Source: UBA10649 sp965278965
GTDB lineage: Bacteria; Actinomycetota; Actinomycetes; S36-B12
Direction of reading: 5' to 3'
DNA: 64,000 nucleotides
NCBI GenBank assembly: GCA_965278965.1
Contig: OZ257127.1
Coordinates: 1,116,001 to 1,180,000 of the forward strand
Of the stretch, positions 33,058 through 42,247 are shown piece by piece; position 1 is the stretch's first letter; each line of letters begins with the position of its first letter. Position numbers and translations under genes: made by a program. Below the pieces are notes generated by a model. The model saw only the letters and a program-made list of their open reading frames with translations. It did not search any database and was not told where the DNA came from.

Positions 33058-35867
33058 CGCAAAGCTCCGAGCAACGTCGCGGCGGCCCGTTCGGCGCTGC
33101 GACCGTCGGTCGGGCCGCACCACTGAGCAGCCCAGGCGCGCCGACGCGACCCGTGGAGGTCGTCCCAGCCCGCCGGGTCGTCGAGCCACGTACCGACGAC
33201 ATCGCACAGCGCCGATGTCGAGGCGACAACCGGCCCGACCTCCGTGACGCCCGGGTAGACCCCGTGCGCCCGGTCCACATACGCCTCGCGGTCCGGCCAC
33301 AGGAGGACGACCGGCAGGTCGAGGAGCGCAGCGTCGCCGAGGTCACGGCCGTAGTCGGCGACCACGAAGTCAGCAGCGGCCAGGAACGCCAGGCGGTCCT
33401 CCCCCGATGGCACCTCGCGGGCGGCCCACCGCAGCCGCGTCGGGATCTCCAGCGGCATGCCGACCGGAGAGCACACAACGAGGTACGCCCGGTCGCCGAG
33501 ACGGTCCGCCCAGGCCTCGACGTCCAGCAGCGTCGGCGGTCCGTCCGGGCCGGGCTCGCGCCGTACGGGGACGTGCACGACCACCGCCCGGTCCGTCGGC
33601 AGGCCGAGCGCCCGGCGCGCCGCAGCCGCTCCGGTAGCCCGGGTACGCACAGCCGCGTCCGCTCGCGGGATCCCGACGGCCACGACCTCGTGCCGCTGTG
33701 CGAGCGCGGGACCAACCACGGCCGCGGAAGCCGCGGAGGGCGTCAGAAGGATCCGGCTGCGCCGCCCGGCCCGTCGCACCGCCGCGGTCGCCGACCGGCT
33801 CGCCAGCACCGAGGGGTCGTCGAGCCCGATCCGCCGGGCCGGCACCCCCGGACCGGCATTGACGACGACGGCTCGAGCGGACGGCCCCGGCAGCCCGTCA
33901 CCCTCGTCGAGGACGGCGCCAGCGCGCGCGAGCAGCCACGCGTGCCGCAGCGACCCGCGCTCGACCGCGTCGGCACCGGCCGGCACGGCATCGGGCAGGT
34001 CGCGGTGCGCCCAGACCTGCCGCAGGTCCGGCGCCGATGCGGCGCAGGCCTGCGCGATCGCGCCGACGTCCCCGCCGAACCCACGTCCGGCGCGTTCCTC
34101 GAGGACCAGCAGCCGTCGCGGCGGCAACAGCCGGCCGAGCCGCACGGTCGCCGCCCGCAGCCAGTCCCGGCGGACCAGCTCGACGAACGTCGCCAGTCGC
34201 GCGGCCCCGGGAAGTCGCAGGCGCCGGACCCGACGACGCGCCTGCGCCCGGCGAGCCGGCGACGAGGTCGCCCGCCACGCGATGGCGCCGTTGTCGCCCG
34301 GCCCGAAGGTCATCGTGTCGGCGCCGGCACGGTGATGCGGACCGGGGAAAGGCAGCGCCAGTCGGGGGCACGCGTCGCGTTCGGACCGGACGGCCATCGT
34401 CGCCGCGACGCCGTCGCGCTCCAGGGCGACCGAGAGGGTGCCGCGGTCGTCGGGCTCGAGCGCGGTGGTGACGCCCGGAGTGAAGGGACCGTCCGCCTCC
34501 CAGCGGAACCACCCCGGCTGGCCGGTGGGGCCGCCGTCGACCCACGTGGCCGGCAGTCGCAACGCGACGCGACCGCCGGGCAGCGTCGCGCGGAGCTCGA
34601 GGCCGTCGTCGGCGCGCAGGGTGCCGTCCGGGTCCCGCGTGCGGCCCGCCACGTGAGCGACGCCCGACCCGTCGACAGACAGCGCGTCGATCCGGTGCAG
34701 CAGTCGACGCTGCGCGAACGGGACGAGCGGCAGGTGCACGGCGGTCACGTCGAGCCAGTCCGACGCGGCACGCCCGGCCACGGGCTCGAAGTCCGCGGCG
34801 ATGTCGCCGTCCCACAGGTCGCGACCGCCCGCGCTGGTGATCGTCGCGTCGACGGCCGACGCCCAGGCGAGGAACCGCATGGCCCGTCGCACGCCGTCGA
34901 CGTCGTGACGCAGCAGGTGGAAGATCGCCACCCGCAGGGCAGGTCGCAGGCGCCACGCGGCATCGAGCGGCACCTGTGCCACGTAGGGGGCGAGCCGTTC
35001 GACCAGCGCCAGAGCCGTCTCGTCGTCGGCTTCGACGACGGACGTGAGGTACAGGTAGAGGTCGTGTCGCAGGAACTTCTCGGCCTTGACCGCCGCGAGA
35101 ACGCCGAGCCCCTGCTCAGCGAGGTACGCGTCGATTCGCCGGTTGACCTCGATCCGGCTCTCGACGTTGCGCATCTCCCCGCGACGCTGCGTGATCGACA
35201 AGTCATCGCCGAGCTTGTCGACGTACCACCGGTAGACGACCTGCGGGATCACCGCCAGCCGTGCGGCGGCCGACATCGCCTGGAGCGTGAAGAGCTGGTC
35301 CTCGAACAAGATCCCCTCAGGGAACCTGATCCCGGCGGACCGCAGGAGATCGGCCCGGTAGATCTTGTTGACCGAGATCGTGTCGTACAGGAGGTCGGGC
35401 AGCTCGGCCAACGCGTCGACGACGTGCTCGGTGTCGTGCAGCTCGGGGCGCCAGCGCTTCGTACGGCCCGTGCGCACGTCGATACGAACCGCCGTGCCAC
35501 AGACGACGTCGGCACCGGTGCGCTCGGCCGCCAGCAACAGGTTCTTGCACGCGTGCTGCTCGTACTCGTCGTCGGAGTCGCAGAACATGACCCACGGCGC
35601 CCGCGCGAGCTCGAGCCCGCGGTTCCGCGGGGCGCTGCACCCGCCCGAGTTCTGCGGCAGGCACTCGTAGCGCACGCGCGGGTCGGCCGCGGCGATCGCC
35701 CGCGCGACCTCGGCCGTCGCGTCGGTCGAGGCGTCGTCGACGATCACGATCTCCAGGTTGCGCAGTGTCTGCCGCTGCACGGAGGCGACTGCGCGCGGGA
35801 GCCGCTCGGCGTCGTTGAAGCAGATGACGACGACGGTCACGTCGGGGGTGGACTCCACAGCGCTCAC
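33054..35867 (-). CDS. GT2 glycosyltransferase fused to a degenerate TagF-like domain
   Basis: A 937-residue two-enzyme fusion. Residues ~8-250 form a canonical GT2 domain (VTVVVICFNDAERLPRAV, VDDASTDATAE, metal site FCDSDDE with D97 and D99, LFEDQLFTLQ). Residues ~380-560 are a beta-rich middle part. Residues ~590-930 align with CDP-glycerol glycerophosphotransferases, but the motifs are lost: HGTPLK becomes AGPGVPARRIGLDD, the KPHP strand becomes VVCSPVGMP, and the DxSS loop becomes VVADYGRDLGDAALLD. The GT2 half should be active; the transferase half may bind polymer only. GTG start overlaps the upstream gene by 4 nt. Confidence 0.8.
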   Translation of the reverse strand: MSAVESTPDVTVVVICFNDAERLPRAVASVQRQTLRNLEIVIVDDASTDATAEVARAIAAADPRVRYECLPQNSGGCSAPRNRGLELARAPWVMFCDSDDEYEQHACKNLLLAAERTGADVVCGTAVRIDVRTGRTKRWRPELHDTEHVVDALAELPDLLYDTISVNKIYRADLLRSAGIRFPEGILFEDQLFTLQAMSAAARLAVIPQVVYRWYVDKLGDDLSITQRRGEMRNVESRIEVNRRIDAYLAEQGLGVLAAVKAEKFLRHDLYLYLTSVVEADDETALALVERLAPYVAQVPLDAAWRLRPALRVAIFHLLRHDVDGVRRAMRFLAWASAVDATITSAGGRDLWDGDIAADFEPVAGRAASDWLDVTAVHLPLVPFAQRRLLHRIDALSVDGSGVAHVAGRTRDPDGTLRADDGLELRATLPGGRVALRLPATWVDGGPTGQPGWFRWEADGPFTPGVTTALEPDDRGTLSVALERDGVAATMAVRSERDACPRLALPFPGPHHRAGADTMTFGPGDNGAIAWRATSSPARRAQARRRVRRLRLPGAARLATFVELVRRDWLRAATVRLGRLLPPRRLLVLEERAGRGFGGDVGAIAQACAASAPDLRQVWAHRDLPDAVPAGADAVERGSLRHAWLLARAGAVLDEGDGLPGPSARAVVVNAGPGVPARRIGLDDPSVLASRSATAAVRRAGRRSRILLTPSAASAAVVGPALAQRHEVVAVGIPRADAAVRTRATGAAAARRALGLPTDRAVVVHVPVRREPGPDGPPTLLDVEAWADRLGDRAYLVVCSPVGMPLEIPTRLRWAAREVPSGEDRLAFLAAADFVVADYGRDLGDAALLDLPVVLLWPDREAYVDRAHGVYPGVTEVGPVVASTSALCDVVGTWLDDPAGWDDLHGSRRRAWAAQWCGPTDGRSAERAAATLLGALR

Positions 35868-36802
35868 GCAGGGCCGCGCAGGGTGTCTACCGCGTCGACC
35901 AGCACCCGGACCCGGGCGTCGAACGAGTGCTCGCGGGCGATCCGCGCGGCGAGCGCGAGGCGGTCCGCGCGCGGCGGGAACGCGCTATCGAGGTCGCCGC
36001 TGAGCAGCGGGCGCAGGGCCGCCGGGTCGTCGTAGGTGCGCACGACGTCGCCGAAGACCTCTGGGAGGCCGGCGGCGTCGTCGCTCATGACCCGCGTGCC
36101 GGTGGCGGCGGCGTCGAACAGCCGGTTGGACAAGAAGCCCTCGGCGGCCATGTCGGACCAGTGGTCGTTGAGCACGACGCCGGCCCCGGCGTAGGCAGCG
36201 GGCAGCTCGGCGTTGGGCAGGAACGACCCGGCGATGCGCTCGGCCGGGACGAACTCCTCCCAGCCGACGCCGTAAAGGTCGACCGCAACGCCGGCGTCGA
36301 GCGCGTCGCGGACGATCGGGCGCAGCTGGCCGCGGGTGGAGCCGACGAACAGGACCCGGGCACCGGAGTCCGGCGTCGCGGCGCCAGGGGCGAAGCGTCC
36401 CGGGTCGGTGGCCTGGAGCAACGGGGTGACCGGCACGTCGAACGCCCCCGCGCGCGACCAGTGCGCGCTCGCGGCGAAGGTCGCGTCGAAGTCCGGCGGC
36501 TCGTCCGCCTCGACGAGCTCCGGATGGCTGATCACCCATAGCAGCCACAGCGCCCGGCCCCGCCGGGGGACGACGCGGCGCAGCCCGCGCAGCACCAGCA
36601 CGACGTCGTCGTCCTCGCGGGCCGGGCTTGTTGCCCCGGACCGCCGCACGACGCGTGCCTGCTCGCCGGCCCGCTCGAGGGCCGCGACGAGGTCGTGGGC
36701 GAACCAGGTGTCGCCCCACTGGTCACCGTCCGGTCCCTTGGGGGCGGCGACGACGACCGACCACCGGCGGGGCCGGCGGGCGCGTCGGGACAGCAGCGCC
36801 AC
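35864..36802 (-). CDS. Glycosyltransferase, GT-B fold (CgeB/GT4-like)
   Basis: A 312-residue protein. The recognisable part is C-terminal: ARVLFVGSTRGQLRPIV, VDLYGVGWEEFVPAERI, AGAGVVLNDHWSDMAAEGF and NRLFDAAATGTRVMSDDAAGLPEVFGD, the donor-site region of single-domain GT-B enzymes of the CgeB/glycosyl transferases group 1 type. The N-terminal part carries VVVAAPKGPDGDQWGDTWFA. GTG at 36802 is chosen, with GAGG 7 nt upstream and the previous stop just ahead; the frame is open further but over the GT2 gene. Substrate unknown. 4-nt overlap with the fusion gene downstream. Confidence 0.72.
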   Translation of the reverse strand: MALLSRRARRPRRWSVVVAAPKGPDGDQWGDTWFAHDLVAALERAGEQARVVRRSGATSPAREDDDVVLVLRGLRRVVPRRGRALWLLWVISHPELVEADEPPDFDATFAASAHWSRAGAFDVPVTPLLQATDPGRFAPGAATPDSGARVLFVGSTRGQLRPIVRDALDAGVAVDLYGVGWEEFVPAERIAGSFLPNAELPAAYAGAGVVLNDHWSDMAAEGFLSNRLFDAAATGTRVMSDDAAGLPEVFGDVVRTYDDPAALRPLLSGDLDSAFPPRADRLALAARIAREHSFDARVRVLVDAVDTLRGPA

Positions 36803-36804
36803 GG

Positions 36805-37839
36805 TCAGGCCTCGGCGCCGGCGGTCGCCTCGCGCCGCTCGGCGCGCGGAAGGCCGCGCCAGAAGCCGGCCCCCCACGCTCCGTGCATGGTCGCGTAGAC
36901 GACCGGCAGCCGGACGGCGGAGAGGGGCGGGAGCGCCGGGGTCGTCCGCGCGCTCAGCGCCGACGCGGCCAGGTCGAGGAGCCCGTAGCCGGCGGGAGCA
37001 GCCAGACCGAGACCGACGAGGGCGGGCCGACGGGTGACGACGCCGGCGAGCGCCAGCGCCAGACCCCCGACCACGCCGGCGACAGCGACGGGGGCGGCGA
37101 GATAGCGCGGGGTCACGGTCCCGGGGTGCCGGCGCACGACCTCCCGGCGCCAACGGCCGTAGTCGTGGTACTGCCGGGCGAGCGCGCCGAGGGTGTGCCG
37201 GGGGCGGTAGGTGACCTGGAGGTCGGGGGTGAACCACACGACCCCGCCGGTCTCGCGGATCCGTAGGTTCATCTCCCAGTCCTGCGCGCGGACCATCGTC
37301 TCGTCGTAGCCGCCGACCCGCTCCAACGCGGACCGCCGGAAGCAGCCGAGGTACACGGTCGGCGCCGGGCCGGGTTCCCCGCCGACGTGGAACGGCGCGC
37401 CACCGACGCCGAACCGCGACGTCATGGCCCGGGCGACCGCGTTCTCGAAGTCGTTCGTGCCCTCGGCGGCCATGACGCCGCCCACGTTGTCGGCACCGGT
37501 CTGAGTGAGGACGTCTACGGCGGTCCGGACGTACTCGGGTCCGACCATCGCGTGGCCGTCGATGCGGACCACGATCTCGCTCGCGGTGGCCGCGATCGCG
37601 GCGTTCAGGCCGGTCGGGGTCCGACCGGACGGGTTGTCGACGACGCGGACATGCGCGTGCTCAGCGGCAACCGCACGGGCCACCTCGCGGGTGCGGTCCT
37701 TCGACGGGCCGACGGCGACGACGATGTCGAGCTCACCGGGGTAGTCCTGCCCCAGGAGCCGGTCGACGGAGTCGCGCAGGTGCCGTTCCTCGTTCACCAC
37801 GGTCATGACGACCGACACGCTCGGCCACGCACCGGACAT
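36805..37839 (-). CDS. Glycosyltransferase family 2 with C-terminal membrane helices
   Basis: About 344 residues. GT2 core: VSVVMTVVNEERHLRDSVDRLL, VAVGPSKDRTREVAR, metal site VRIDGHAMV and YDETMVRAQDWEMNLRIRETG; the first two short helices follow at about 250-300 (VAVAGVVGGLALALAGVV; VGLGLAAPAGYGLLDLA). The layout is like succinoglycan-type and dolichol-phosphate-like GT2 enzymes. ATG at 37839 begins right at the conserved domain; an in-frame GTG at 37890 is possible, 6 nt from the upstream stop. Stop lies 2 nt before the next start, so the genes are coupled. Confidence 0.87.
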   Translation of the reverse strand: MSGAWPSVSVVMTVVNEERHLRDSVDRLLGQDYPGELDIVVAVGPSKDRTREVARAVAAEHAHVRVVDNPSGRTPTGLNAAIAATASEIVVRIDGHAMVGPEYVRTAVDVLTQTGADNVGGVMAAEGTNDFENAVARAMTSRFGVGGAPFHVGGEPGPAPTVYLGCFRRSALERVGGYDETMVRAQDWEMNLRIRETGGVVWFTPDLQVTYRPRHTLGALARQYHDYGRWRREVVRRHPGTVTPRYLAAPVAVAGVVGGLALALAGVVTRRPALVGLGLAAPAGYGLLDLAASALSARTTPALPPLSAVRLPVVYATMHGAWGAGFWRGLPRAERREATAGAEA

Positions 37840-37896
37840 GGGCCCATTCTGGCCGACCCGGCGCTCTCGCCGCTGATCGACCGCCGTCACGCCCCG

Positions 37897-39510
37897 CTAC
37901 GCGGTGCCGAGGGAGGGACGGGCCAGCAGGCCCGGGAAGGTCGCGGCCGTCTTCGCGAGGAAGTGCTCGTCACGCACGCTCGCGGTGCGGTCCGCGTTCC
38001 GGCGGACGTAGACGTAGCCGAGGCCGTGGGTGCGGTAGACGAGGCCGCCGTCGGCGAGGACGCGGTCCAGGAGCGCGCGGTCGACCGACTTGGGCACCGG
38101 CCGCCAGCCGCCGACCGCCGCGAGGTCGGCGCGGGAGATGAGCATCGTGCCGCCTGCGACGAACGAGGCGTACTTCTCGGCCGCGTAGACCGGCCGGAAC
38201 ACCGTCACGTCGGCCTGCTCGAGGTGGATCCAGTCCAACGTCTTCCCGACGACCTGGGCGCCGGAGTACGCCCGGGCCAGGACGAGGTCCCACACGTGCT
38301 CGACGCCGTAGTGGTCGTCGTCGTCCATCTTGGTGACGAGCTCACCCGATGATCGGTCGCTGCACAGCGCGAGCGCCTCACCCAGGGTGCGCCCGCCCTC
38401 GACCGGGACGACCGTGACCGGGTGCGGCAGGTCGCGGGCGGCGGCCCCGACCGCGTCGGCGTCCAGCCGATCCCCGTGCAGGCCGAGCACGATCTCCAGC
38501 CGCGGGTAGGCGAGCCGCGCGACCTGCGCGAGGGCGTGGTCGATCTGCTCGGGCCGGTGGGTGACGAGCACGACGCTCACGCTGGGCCACGCGTCGAGCG
38601 CCGCCCAGGGGCCGTGCTCGCGCAGGGCGTGGCGGCGCTCGTGCACGGACCGCTCCTGCCAGGCGAGGCCGGCCTCCGTCCCCGGCTCGGGCAGCGCCTG
38701 TGACGTCGCCGCGACGACGACCCCGCAGGCGGCGAGCTGCTGCGCGATGCGCGCGGGGATGTTCGCCCCGACGACAGCGGCGGTCGAGCGGAGCGCGGCC
38801 ACCGCGGCCGGGCCGACGTCGCCGTCGACGACGACCGGACCGCCCGCCGTCTCGATGACGGTGGACGTGCCGTCGGTCCCAGTCTGGACGCGTGCAGTGG
38901 CGACAGCCGGTCCGCCGGTGCTGCGCCGACCGACGGGCCGGTGGACGGCCGGATCCACGCTCACCGAGAAGGACTGCCCGTCGACCGTCCAGTCCTGCGG
39001 CCCGACGACGACGGTCCGCGTGCGCGCGGGCGCGTCACCCGGCGGCTCTACGCAGACGAGGGTGTCGCATCGCCGGACGTGGGCGTCGCGGACCTCGTCG
39101 GCCCGCAGCACGTCGCGCAGCCACCCGGAGAGCAGGCCAGCGCCGGCCGGCAGCCCCGGGGCGGCGGTCAGCTCCGCCGGCACGGCGAGGGGCGCCGTGG
39201 CCCGCAGCATCCGGACGACGGCGGCGAGGGCGAGACCGGGATCGGTCGCCGAGCCGAGGCCTAGGCGAACCCGGATTCCGTCGCCCTCCGGCTCGACCTG
39301 GACAGACGTGACGCCGGGGAGCCGAGCGGCACCGAGCCACCCGGCACGCGGGGGCCGCCAACGCGTGACCTCGACCTCGACAGACGTCACCGCGTCCGCG
39401 TCGACACTGGCCACGGCGAGCGCCGCGACGTCGGCGACGCGACCGGCGCGGACCTGGAGCACGCCGCGGCGCACCACAGCCCGCGTGCCGGGAACCACGC
39501 CGAGTGCCAC
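37897..39510 (-). CDS. Glycosyltransferase family 2 with long N-terminal domain
   Basis: A 537-residue protein. The GT2 domain is C-terminal, from about residue 315 (WPSVSVVLVTHRPEQIDHAL, YPRLEIVLGLHGDRL, metal site VTKMDDDDHYGVEHVWDLV, FVAGGTMLISRADLAAVGGW). The first ~310 residues hold no motif that I recognise: they are Val/Ala-rich, beta-like, and include a possible second strand-loop set (VVGANIPARIAQQLAACGVVVAATS), hinting at a degenerate Rossmann-like fold. GTG start; 49-nt gap to the upstream gene. Part of the polymer-assembly series. Confidence 0.8.
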   Translation of the reverse strand: MALGVVPGTRAVVRRGVLQVRAGRVADVAALAVASVDADAVTSVEVEVTRWRPPRAGWLGAARLPGVTSVQVEPEGDGIRVRLGLGSATDPGLALAAVVRMLRATAPLAVPAELTAAPGLPAGAGLLSGWLRDVLRADEVRDAHVRRCDTLVCVEPPGDAPARTRTVVVGPQDWTVDGQSFSVSVDPAVHRPVGRRSTGGPAVATARVQTGTDGTSTVIETAGGPVVVDGDVGPAAVAALRSTAAVVGANIPARIAQQLAACGVVVAATSQALPEPGTEAGLAWQERSVHERRHALREHGPWAALDAWPSVSVVLVTHRPEQIDHALAQVARLAYPRLEIVLGLHGDRLDADAVGAAARDLPHPVTVVPVEGGRTLGEALALCSDRSSGELVTKMDDDDHYGVEHVWDLVLARAYSGAQVVGKTLDWIHLEQADVTVFRPVYAAEKYASFVAGGTMLISRADLAAVGGWRPVPKSVDRALLDRVLADGGLVYRTHGLGYVYVRRNADRTASVRDEHFLAKTAATFPGLLARPSLGTA

Positions 39511-39559
39511 GGCCGGAGCCTATGCCGAGCGTCCCGCCGATCGCGGCGAGCGGCTGCGG

Positions 39560-40435
39560 TCAGCTGCCACCTGGACGCCGCGTCAGGCGTCGACGGAGCT
39601 CTCCGAGGCGCACGTCCCACTGGCGGAGCATCCGCTGCGTCACCTCGTGCCCGAGCAGCTCGGACTCCAGGGCTGACCGCACGGCCGCCCGCCGGACCGC
39701 CGCATCCTCGATCCGCTCCCAGTCGTCGGCGAAGCCCTGCTGACGGATGCGCGCCGCCCACTGTGCGATCTCGGTCCGTCGCTCGACGCCGCCCCACTCG
39801 CCTCGGGAGCGTTGGGGCAGCTTGATCGTCGTCGCGTGCGGTGCCGTCACCCCACGGAACCACGGCTGCTCGAACCACTGCCGCCACATCCAGTCGTCGG
39901 TCGGGTGGTCCGGCGGCGCGGTCCGCCAGCCGTGCGGGAGCCGGCGGTACGCGTCGAGCCTGTGGACGACGCCCGTCAGAGAGATGTGGTTGCTCACGAT
40001 CGGCTGGATCTCGACCCATCGGCGGTCCGAGAGGTCCATCGGGAACGCGACGGGCTCGCCACCTCCGTCTCCGAAGAACAGCGGCAGGGGATGGGCGAAG
40101 TCGCGATCGCCGAGCGCATCGAGGAGGTGATCGAGGTGCCACGGCAGGAGCAGGTCGTCGTCGCCGTGATAGGCGACGAATGGCGAACCGCAGCGCTGCA
40201 GAACCGCATGCCGCGCCGGCTCGCCGTGCCGAGCCGACTTGGGGTGCTCGACATGCTGCACCCGTGCGTCGGCGCGCTCGAGGTCGCTTACAGCGTCACG
40301 GGTGTCGTCGCCGACGCCGTCGCACACGATGACGACGTCGAGGTCCTCGACCGTCTGCGCCAGGACGCTCCCGACGGCGTAGGGCAGTGTCGCCGCATGG
40401 TCGTGGGTCGGGACCAGGACCGTGACTCGCGGCAC
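39560..40435 (-). CDS. Glycosyltransferase family 2
   Basis: A 291-residue soluble GT-A enzyme: VTVLVPTHDHAATLPYAVGSVLAQTVEDL, cut here into its THDHAATL loop and helix, IVCDGVGDDT, and metal site VAYHGDDDLLLPWHL. The C-terminal part is helical and ends basic (RRRLTRRPGGS). The HGDDD site and the W/H-rich loop ISLTGVVHRLDAYRRLPHGW suggest a transferase acting on a glycolipid acceptor, but no donor can be named. GTG start lies 1 nt after the stop of the cupin gene, so the two are coupled. Confidence 0.87.
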   Translation of the reverse strand: MPRVTVLVPTHDHAATLPYAVGSVLAQTVEDLDVVIVCDGVGDDTRDAVSDLERADARVQHVEHPKSARHGEPARHAVLQRCGSPFVAYHGDDDLLLPWHLDHLLDALGDRDFAHPLPLFFGDGGGEPVAFPMDLSDRRWVEIQPIVSNHISLTGVVHRLDAYRRLPHGWRTAPPDHPTDDWMWRQWFEQPWFRGVTAPHATTIKLPQRSRGEWGGVERRTEIAQWAARIRQQGFADDWERIEDAAVRRAAVRSALESELLGHEVTQRMLRQWDVRLGELRRRLTRRPGGS

Positions 40436-40436
40436 G

Positions 40437-41018
40437 TCAGCAGTCGCAGACGGCCGCCGTCAGCTGCACGGGGAACATCGACGCGACGTCGAACGGGATC
40501 TCGTCCGTGTTCCAGGGCAGCAGCAGCCGGTCAGGGCGTTCATGGTGGTAGACCTCGGTCGGGTGGTTGATGAGGTGCGTCTCCCGCTCGGCCACGTTGA
40601 TGTTCATGTGCCACACGCCACGCGGGATGTGCAGTCGGCGGATGCCCTGCTCGCTGAGCGTCACGCGCTGGACCATGCCGTGCGTCGGCGACTGCAGCCG
40701 GGCGTCGTAGAGCACGGTCGTGAGCTCCCCGGAGATCAGCGTGTACCGATCGTGCTTCTCCAGATGGAGGCCCCAGCCCTTGACCTGGTTGACGCGGACG
40801 GTGAAGGAGTAGCAGTAGACGAGCGGCTCGCTCCAGAAGTCGTCCGCTCCCGCGTAGATCTCGTAGACCCGGCCGCGGTGGTCGCTGTGGACGACGGGAG
40901 CGGCGGTGCGTACGCCGTCGATTCGCGACTCCAACCGACGGCCGTCGGTGGTGACGGTCGCCGTATCAGCCGTCGCTTGGACGTACGAGTGGTCCAGCGG
41001 GCCGGTGAGCTCGGTCAT
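40437..41018 (-). CDS. RmlC-like cupin (dTDP-4-dehydrorhamnose 3,5-epimerase family)
   Basis: A 193-residue single-domain cupin. The RmlC-type segments HRGRVYEIY, WGLHLEKHDRYTLISGE, LHIPRGVWHMNINV and HPTEVYHHERPDRLLLPWN are visible. Such proteins epimerise dTDP-4-keto sugars; this one is shorter at the N-terminus and no rmlA, rmlB or rmlD gene is nearby, so another keto-sugar or an altered function is possible. ATG at 41018. It is the first gene of the minus-strand polymer series and its end is 1 nt from the next start. Confidence 0.7.
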   Translation of the reverse strand: MTELTGPLDHSYVQATADTATVTTDGRRLESRIDGVRTAAPVVHSDHRGRVYEIYAGADDFWSEPLVYCYSFTVRVNQVKGWGLHLEKHDRYTLISGELTTVLYDARLQSPTHGMVQRVTLSEQGIRRLHIPRGVWHMNINVAERETHLINHPTEVYHHERPDRLLLPWNTDEIPFDVASMFPVQLTAAVCDC

Positions 41019-41071
41019 GGGCCGACGGTACTTCGGCCTCGGCAGCAGGCGCCAGGATCAGGTGCGGCCAC

Positions 41072-42247
41072 CTAGGCCAGTCGGCCCAGCACCTGCTTGG
41101 CCATCACGATGCGCTGCACCTGGTTCGTGCCTTCGTAGATCTGCGTGATCTTGGCGTCGCGCATCATGCGCTCGACGGGCCAGTCCTTCGTGTAGCCCGC
41201 ACCGCCGAGGGCCTGCACGGCGTCGGTCGTGATCTCCATCGCGACGTCCGAGGCGAAGCACTTCGCGGCGGCACCGAAGAAGGTCAGGTCCGCGTCCTGC
41301 CGCTCGCTCTTCGCGGCGGCGGCGTAGACGAGCTGCCGTGCAGCGGCGAGCTTCATCGCCATGTCGGCGATCATGAACTGCATGCCCTGGAAAGCGCCGA
41401 TGGGCCGCCCGAACTGCTCTCGCTCGCGCACATAGGCGGACGCGACGTCGAGCGCACCCTGCGCGATGCCGATGGCCTGCGCACCGATCGTGACGCGCGT
41501 GTGGTCCAGCGTGCGCATGGCGGTCGCGAACCCGGTGCCCACCTCGCCGACGATGCGGTCGCCGGGGATGCGGCAGCGGTCGAACAAGATCTCCCGCGTC
41601 GGCGACCCGTGGATGCCCAGCTTGCGCTCCGGCGTGCCGAGGGAGAACCCCTCGTCGTCGGCGTGCACGACGAACGCGGAGATTCCCCGCGGGCCGGCGT
41701 CGGGGTCGGTGACGGCCATGACGGTGTAGTACATCGAGACGCCGGCGTTGGAGATCCAGCTCTTCTGCCCGCTCAGGACCCAGTCGTCACCGTCGGCCAC
41801 GGCGCGCGCACGCATCGCGGCGGCGTCGCTGCCGGCCTCCCGCTCGCTCAGCGCGTACGAGAACATCGCCTCGCCGCTGGCGACCGCAGGGAGGTACCGG
41901 GTCAGGAGGTCGTCGCTGCCGGACAGGAGCAGCGGCATCGTGCCGAGCTTGTTCACGGCCGGGATCAAGCTGCTCGACGCGCAGCCCCGCGCGACCTCCT
42001 CGATCACCAGGCAGGCAGCGAGCGCGTCGCCTCCCTCACCGCCGTACTCCTCGGGGATGTGGATCGCGTGGAACCCGGAGGCGCGCAGGGCCTCGTACAC
42101 GTCCCACGGGAACTCGCCGGACTCGTCGACCTCCGCCGCACGCGGGGTGATCTTGTCGGCGACGAGCTGACGGACGGCGTCCTGCAGCGCCTCGTGCTCC
42201 TCCGTCAGACTGAATTGTTGGAAGTCCTTGTTTCCGGCCACGCGCAC
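41072..42247 (-). CDS. Acyl-CoA dehydrogenase (fadE25-like)
   Basis: FAD-dependent acyl-CoA dehydrogenase, 391 residues, making trans-2-enoyl-CoA in fatty- or branched-chain acyl degradation. Seen: EEYGGEGGDALAACLV, the FAD/substrate segment FSYALSEREAGSDAAAMRARA, SWISNAG, HTRVTIGAQAIGIAQGAL and the C-terminal base E372 in YEGTNQVQR. GTG at 42247; GTG codon 3 is an alternative. It sits next to the purE-purK group as fadE25 (Rv3274c) does in M. tuberculosis, which supports orthology. Divergent from ugd. Substrate chain length unknown. Confidence 0.93.
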   Translation of the reverse strand: MRVAGNKDFQQFSLTEEHEALQDAVRQLVADKITPRAAEVDESGEFPWDVYEALRASGFHAIHIPEEYGGEGGDALAACLVIEEVARGCASSSLIPAVNKLGTMPLLLSGSDDLLTRYLPAVASGEAMFSYALSEREAGSDAAAMRARAVADGDDWVLSGQKSWISNAGVSMYYTVMAVTDPDAGPRGISAFVVHADDEGFSLGTPERKLGIHGSPTREILFDRCRIPGDRIVGEVGTGFATAMRTLDHTRVTIGAQAIGIAQGALDVASAYVREREQFGRPIGAFQGMQFMIADMAMKLAAARQLVYAAAAKSERQDADLTFFGAAAKCFASDVAMEITTDAVQALGGAGYTKDWPVERMMRDAKITQIYEGTNQVQRIVMAKQVLGRLA

